From Clostridiales bacterium (GTDB taxonomy: Bacteria > Bacillota > Clostridia > Christensenellales > DTU072), in the NCBI GenBank assembly GCA_012799455.1, contig JAAZLE010000039.1, forward strand, positions 1 to 48,836: a stretch of 48,836 nt of DNA, read 5' to 3'. A model generated the notes under the pieces. That model was not told the DNA's origin and searched no databases. It saw only the letters and a list, made by a program, of their open reading frames with translations. Both the position numbers and the translations under genes were made by a program. Shown here in pieces: positions 46,785 to 48,836 of this stretch. Each line of letters starts with the position of its first letter. Position 1 is the first letter of the stretch.

Positions 46785-46861
46785 TGGTCGAGGTGACGGG
46801 ATTCGAACCCACGACCTCTTGGTCCCGAACCAAGCGCGCTACCAAACTGCGCCACACCTCG
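46785..46861 (-). tRNA. tRNA-Pro (anticodon CGG)
   Basis: Rev-comp CGAGGTG TG GCGCAGTTTGGTAGCGC G CTTGG TTCGGGA CCAAG AGGTC GTGGGTTCGAATCCCGT CACCTCG A CCA. Confidence 0.95.
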
Positions 46862-47065
46862 AAATCAATACATTTAAATGCTAAATCAGTTTACCAAACC
46901 ATATATAAAAAGTCAATTTTATACACCAACTCTAATTACATCTTCTGTCTTAAATTATGATTTTATATCGCTACTTGCCTCAAACAAACATTTAGTACGA
47001 TATGTGTGCATAATCTTAGTGAATGTGCCTTATACACTGCTATACGAATCTAATCTCTAATGAGT

Positions 47066-48835
47066 GTCAGTTGTCATAGTAAGTGCAACGGTAGATAAGC
47101 CCTCGAGCATCACAGGGTAAGTGCAACTTTCGATAGTAGTCGTAAGAAACTGAAAGTTTTTTCTTGGCCCAAAAAGGATAAATTTGAGGTTATTTAAGCG
47201 ATATTTTTCAGAAAGAAAGCATGCCAAAATCAGCCTTCAAAAAGAGGCGTTTTAAAGTAAGTGCAACTTAAAAACAACTCTCAGTTTAAGCAAATACCCA
47301 ATTTATGCTATACTTTTATCACGCTATACAGCGACCTGAGAGCAGGTGAGTAGTTAGACTAGCAATCTGGCAGTAATTTCATAATGGAAGCGGTATTGCG
47401 CACGACATCTCTATCGCTAATTGTTTGAAGGTTCAAGGCTTTAGAGACATTCTCTCCATATGCGAAATTAAAGGTTTCTAGTGGTGACTTGCCGTTAAGA
47501 GAGGCAAGCTTGTATGAGTTTAGGTGAGACAGAACCAAGTCAAGCTGGGCTTGAGTCAGGTCATCAAAGGAAGAACCTTTCGGGAGGAACTTTCTTAGTT
47601 CGACATGAACTCTTTCTATCTGCGCTCTTTGCGTTGCTGTATATGCGTCACAGTAGTATACGCTGGATCTCATTTCGCCTTCATCATCCATCTCAAATAC
47701 TAGAGGTTCACTAAACTCAGAGCCGTTATCCAGGAGTAGTACTGGAACTAAATCAAAGAAAGATTTAGCTATTGGCGCTAGTAATTGGTTGATGTACTTA
47801 ATTGTGTTTTTAACGGAATCTACATTTCTTCTATCTAGCAAGAAGGCAAGCAGAAGTTTAGTTTTGGTGAAGCACATAGTCAGTATGACTTTTTTTGAGC
47901 CTCTTTTGCCTAATACAGTATCCATTTGAACAGTTTCAAAAGGTTCGTTTGATTGCATTCTATCAAGGTAATCGGCATATGTGCGTTTAGCAAGGATGTG
48001 TTTAGGTTTAGGCTTAGGATATGAGTAATCCTTGCTAGGCTTTGGTTTTAGAGAGGGCATATCATCGGCTTTGATGGAAAAGTAATCGTTTTTAGCCCAT
48101 CGGTAGATAGTGCTAGGACTTACAGAGTTATGTTTTTGTTCTGTTAGCAAGAAGTTGTAGATGGACTTACCGCTCTGCAGATGTTTAGTTAAGAGCATAT
48201 CAATTCTTTTAACGAAATCAGAACCAAATGCAGGATCTCTACGCGAGTTTGAAAGATGAATCTCATACATTTTATCTGCATTTTCTGAATCGTAGATATG
48301 TTTTTGCATTTGGCAAGACTGCAAAGAATTACAACCATTACAAACAAAAGGAGCTTTTTTTAATTTTTCGCAAACCGGGTCAAATTCTGGGCAGACACTA
48401 TTACATTTCTTACATCTAGAACAAGTTGTTTGCTGACTGTTATCACATGTTTTGCAAAGAGCTTCAATGTTGCAAGATTTTCTTTTAGCGCATATATTTT
48501 TGACGTCATTATTGAAGAGATTAGCTCTTTTGACTGTGTATCGTAGTTTTACTTCTCTAGCAATGGTACTCTTGTTTTTACCAAGTGTTTTGGCAATACT
48601 AGCAAACGAAACTTTATTGTCTAGAGCATATGCTATGACAGCTCTGTCTCTTATATTTAAATGGGTATATTGTTTTGTTTTTTCATTGGACATATTTCCT
48701 CCTTCCGGGTATTTGCGCTGTATATGTTGCATAGAAAAAAGTTTAATATATTTTGGGGGAAATGTTAAGTTGCACTTAGTTTGAGAAATTTTCGTGCCCG
48801 GGCGACTTACCGTTGCACTTACTATGACAACTGAC
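47066..48835 (-). mobile_element. IS30-family-like insertion sequence with 28-bp perfect terminal inverted repeats
   Basis: GTCAGTTGTCATAGTAAGTGCAACGGTA at 47066-47093 and its reverse complement at 48808-48835; transposase inside. Confidence 0.9.
47359..48693 (-). CDS. IS30-family-like transposase with Cys-rich insertion
   Basis: N-terminal HTH LNIRDRAVIAYALDNKVSFASIAKTLGKNKSTIAREVK; DDE-like VQMDTVLG, LLLDNGSEF, RAQIERVHVELR; RBS ggaagg/aggagg before ATG 48693. Confidence 0.9.
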   Translation of the reverse strand: MSNEKTKQYTHLNIRDRAVIAYALDNKVSFASIAKTLGKNKSTIAREVKLRYTVKRANLFNNDVKNICAKRKSCNIEALCKTCDNSQQTTCSRCKKCNSVCPEFDPVCEKLKKAPFVCNGCNSLQSCQMQKHIYDSENADKMYEIHLSNSRRDPAFGSDFVKRIDMLLTKHLQSGKSIYNFLLTEQKHNSVSPSTIYRWAKNDYFSIKADDMPSLKPKPSKDYSYPKPKPKHILAKRTYADYLDRMQSNEPFETVQMDTVLGKRGSKKVILTMCFTKTKLLLAFLLDRRNVDSVKNTIKYINQLLAPIAKSFFDLVPVLLLDNGSEFSEPLVFEMDDEGEMRSSVYYCDAYTATQRAQIERVHVELRKFLPKGSSFDDLTQAQLDLVLSHLNSYKLASLNGKSPLETFNFAYGENVSKALNLQTISDRDVVRNTASIMKLLPDC

Positions 48836-48836
48836 T

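Noticed and set aside
46658-46855. 65-aa - strand ORF MAQFGSALGSGPRGRGFESRHLDHR...
   Set aside because: Reads through tRNA-Pro(CGG); a typical spurious tRNA-derived ORF.

Overview
Low-GC, Clostridia-like chromosomal segment, read by eye and from the supplied ORF track; no searches were run. The left two thirds is mostly + strand housekeeping: ecfA/ecfT-truA, rplM-rpsI, an FNT channel, trxB, an acyl-CoA ligase, spoVG, a glycyl radical enzyme with its activase, a frameshifted lipoprotein, rpmE, a DUF1385-PrmC fusion, prfA, a Re-citrate-synthase-like protein, thrC, trpS, ung, nadE, a four-gene NADH-linked [FeFe] hydrogenase operon, a WG-repeat protein, rpsT, tRNA-Pro and an EF-G paralogue. From about 35.7 to 46 kb a - strand block carries redox genes: malic enzyme, Ldh2-type malate/lactate dehydrogenase, metallophosphoesterase, glutamate dehydrogenase, proton-translocating transhydrogenase and an Lrp/AsnC regulator. 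The right end has a second tRNA-Pro with att-like flanks and an IS30-type element whose right inverted repeat ends 1 bp before the window edge. The most unusual feature is a transhydrogenase beta subunit (PntB, 866 aa) with three tandem, nearly identical NADP(H)-binding domains III. Other notable signals are decayed IS-end-like sequences scattered at three intergenic sites, a decayed tandem duplication of the 3' end of the glycyl radical enzyme gene, a lipoprotein gene with two apparent poly-A single-base deletions, and several operator-like palindromes.
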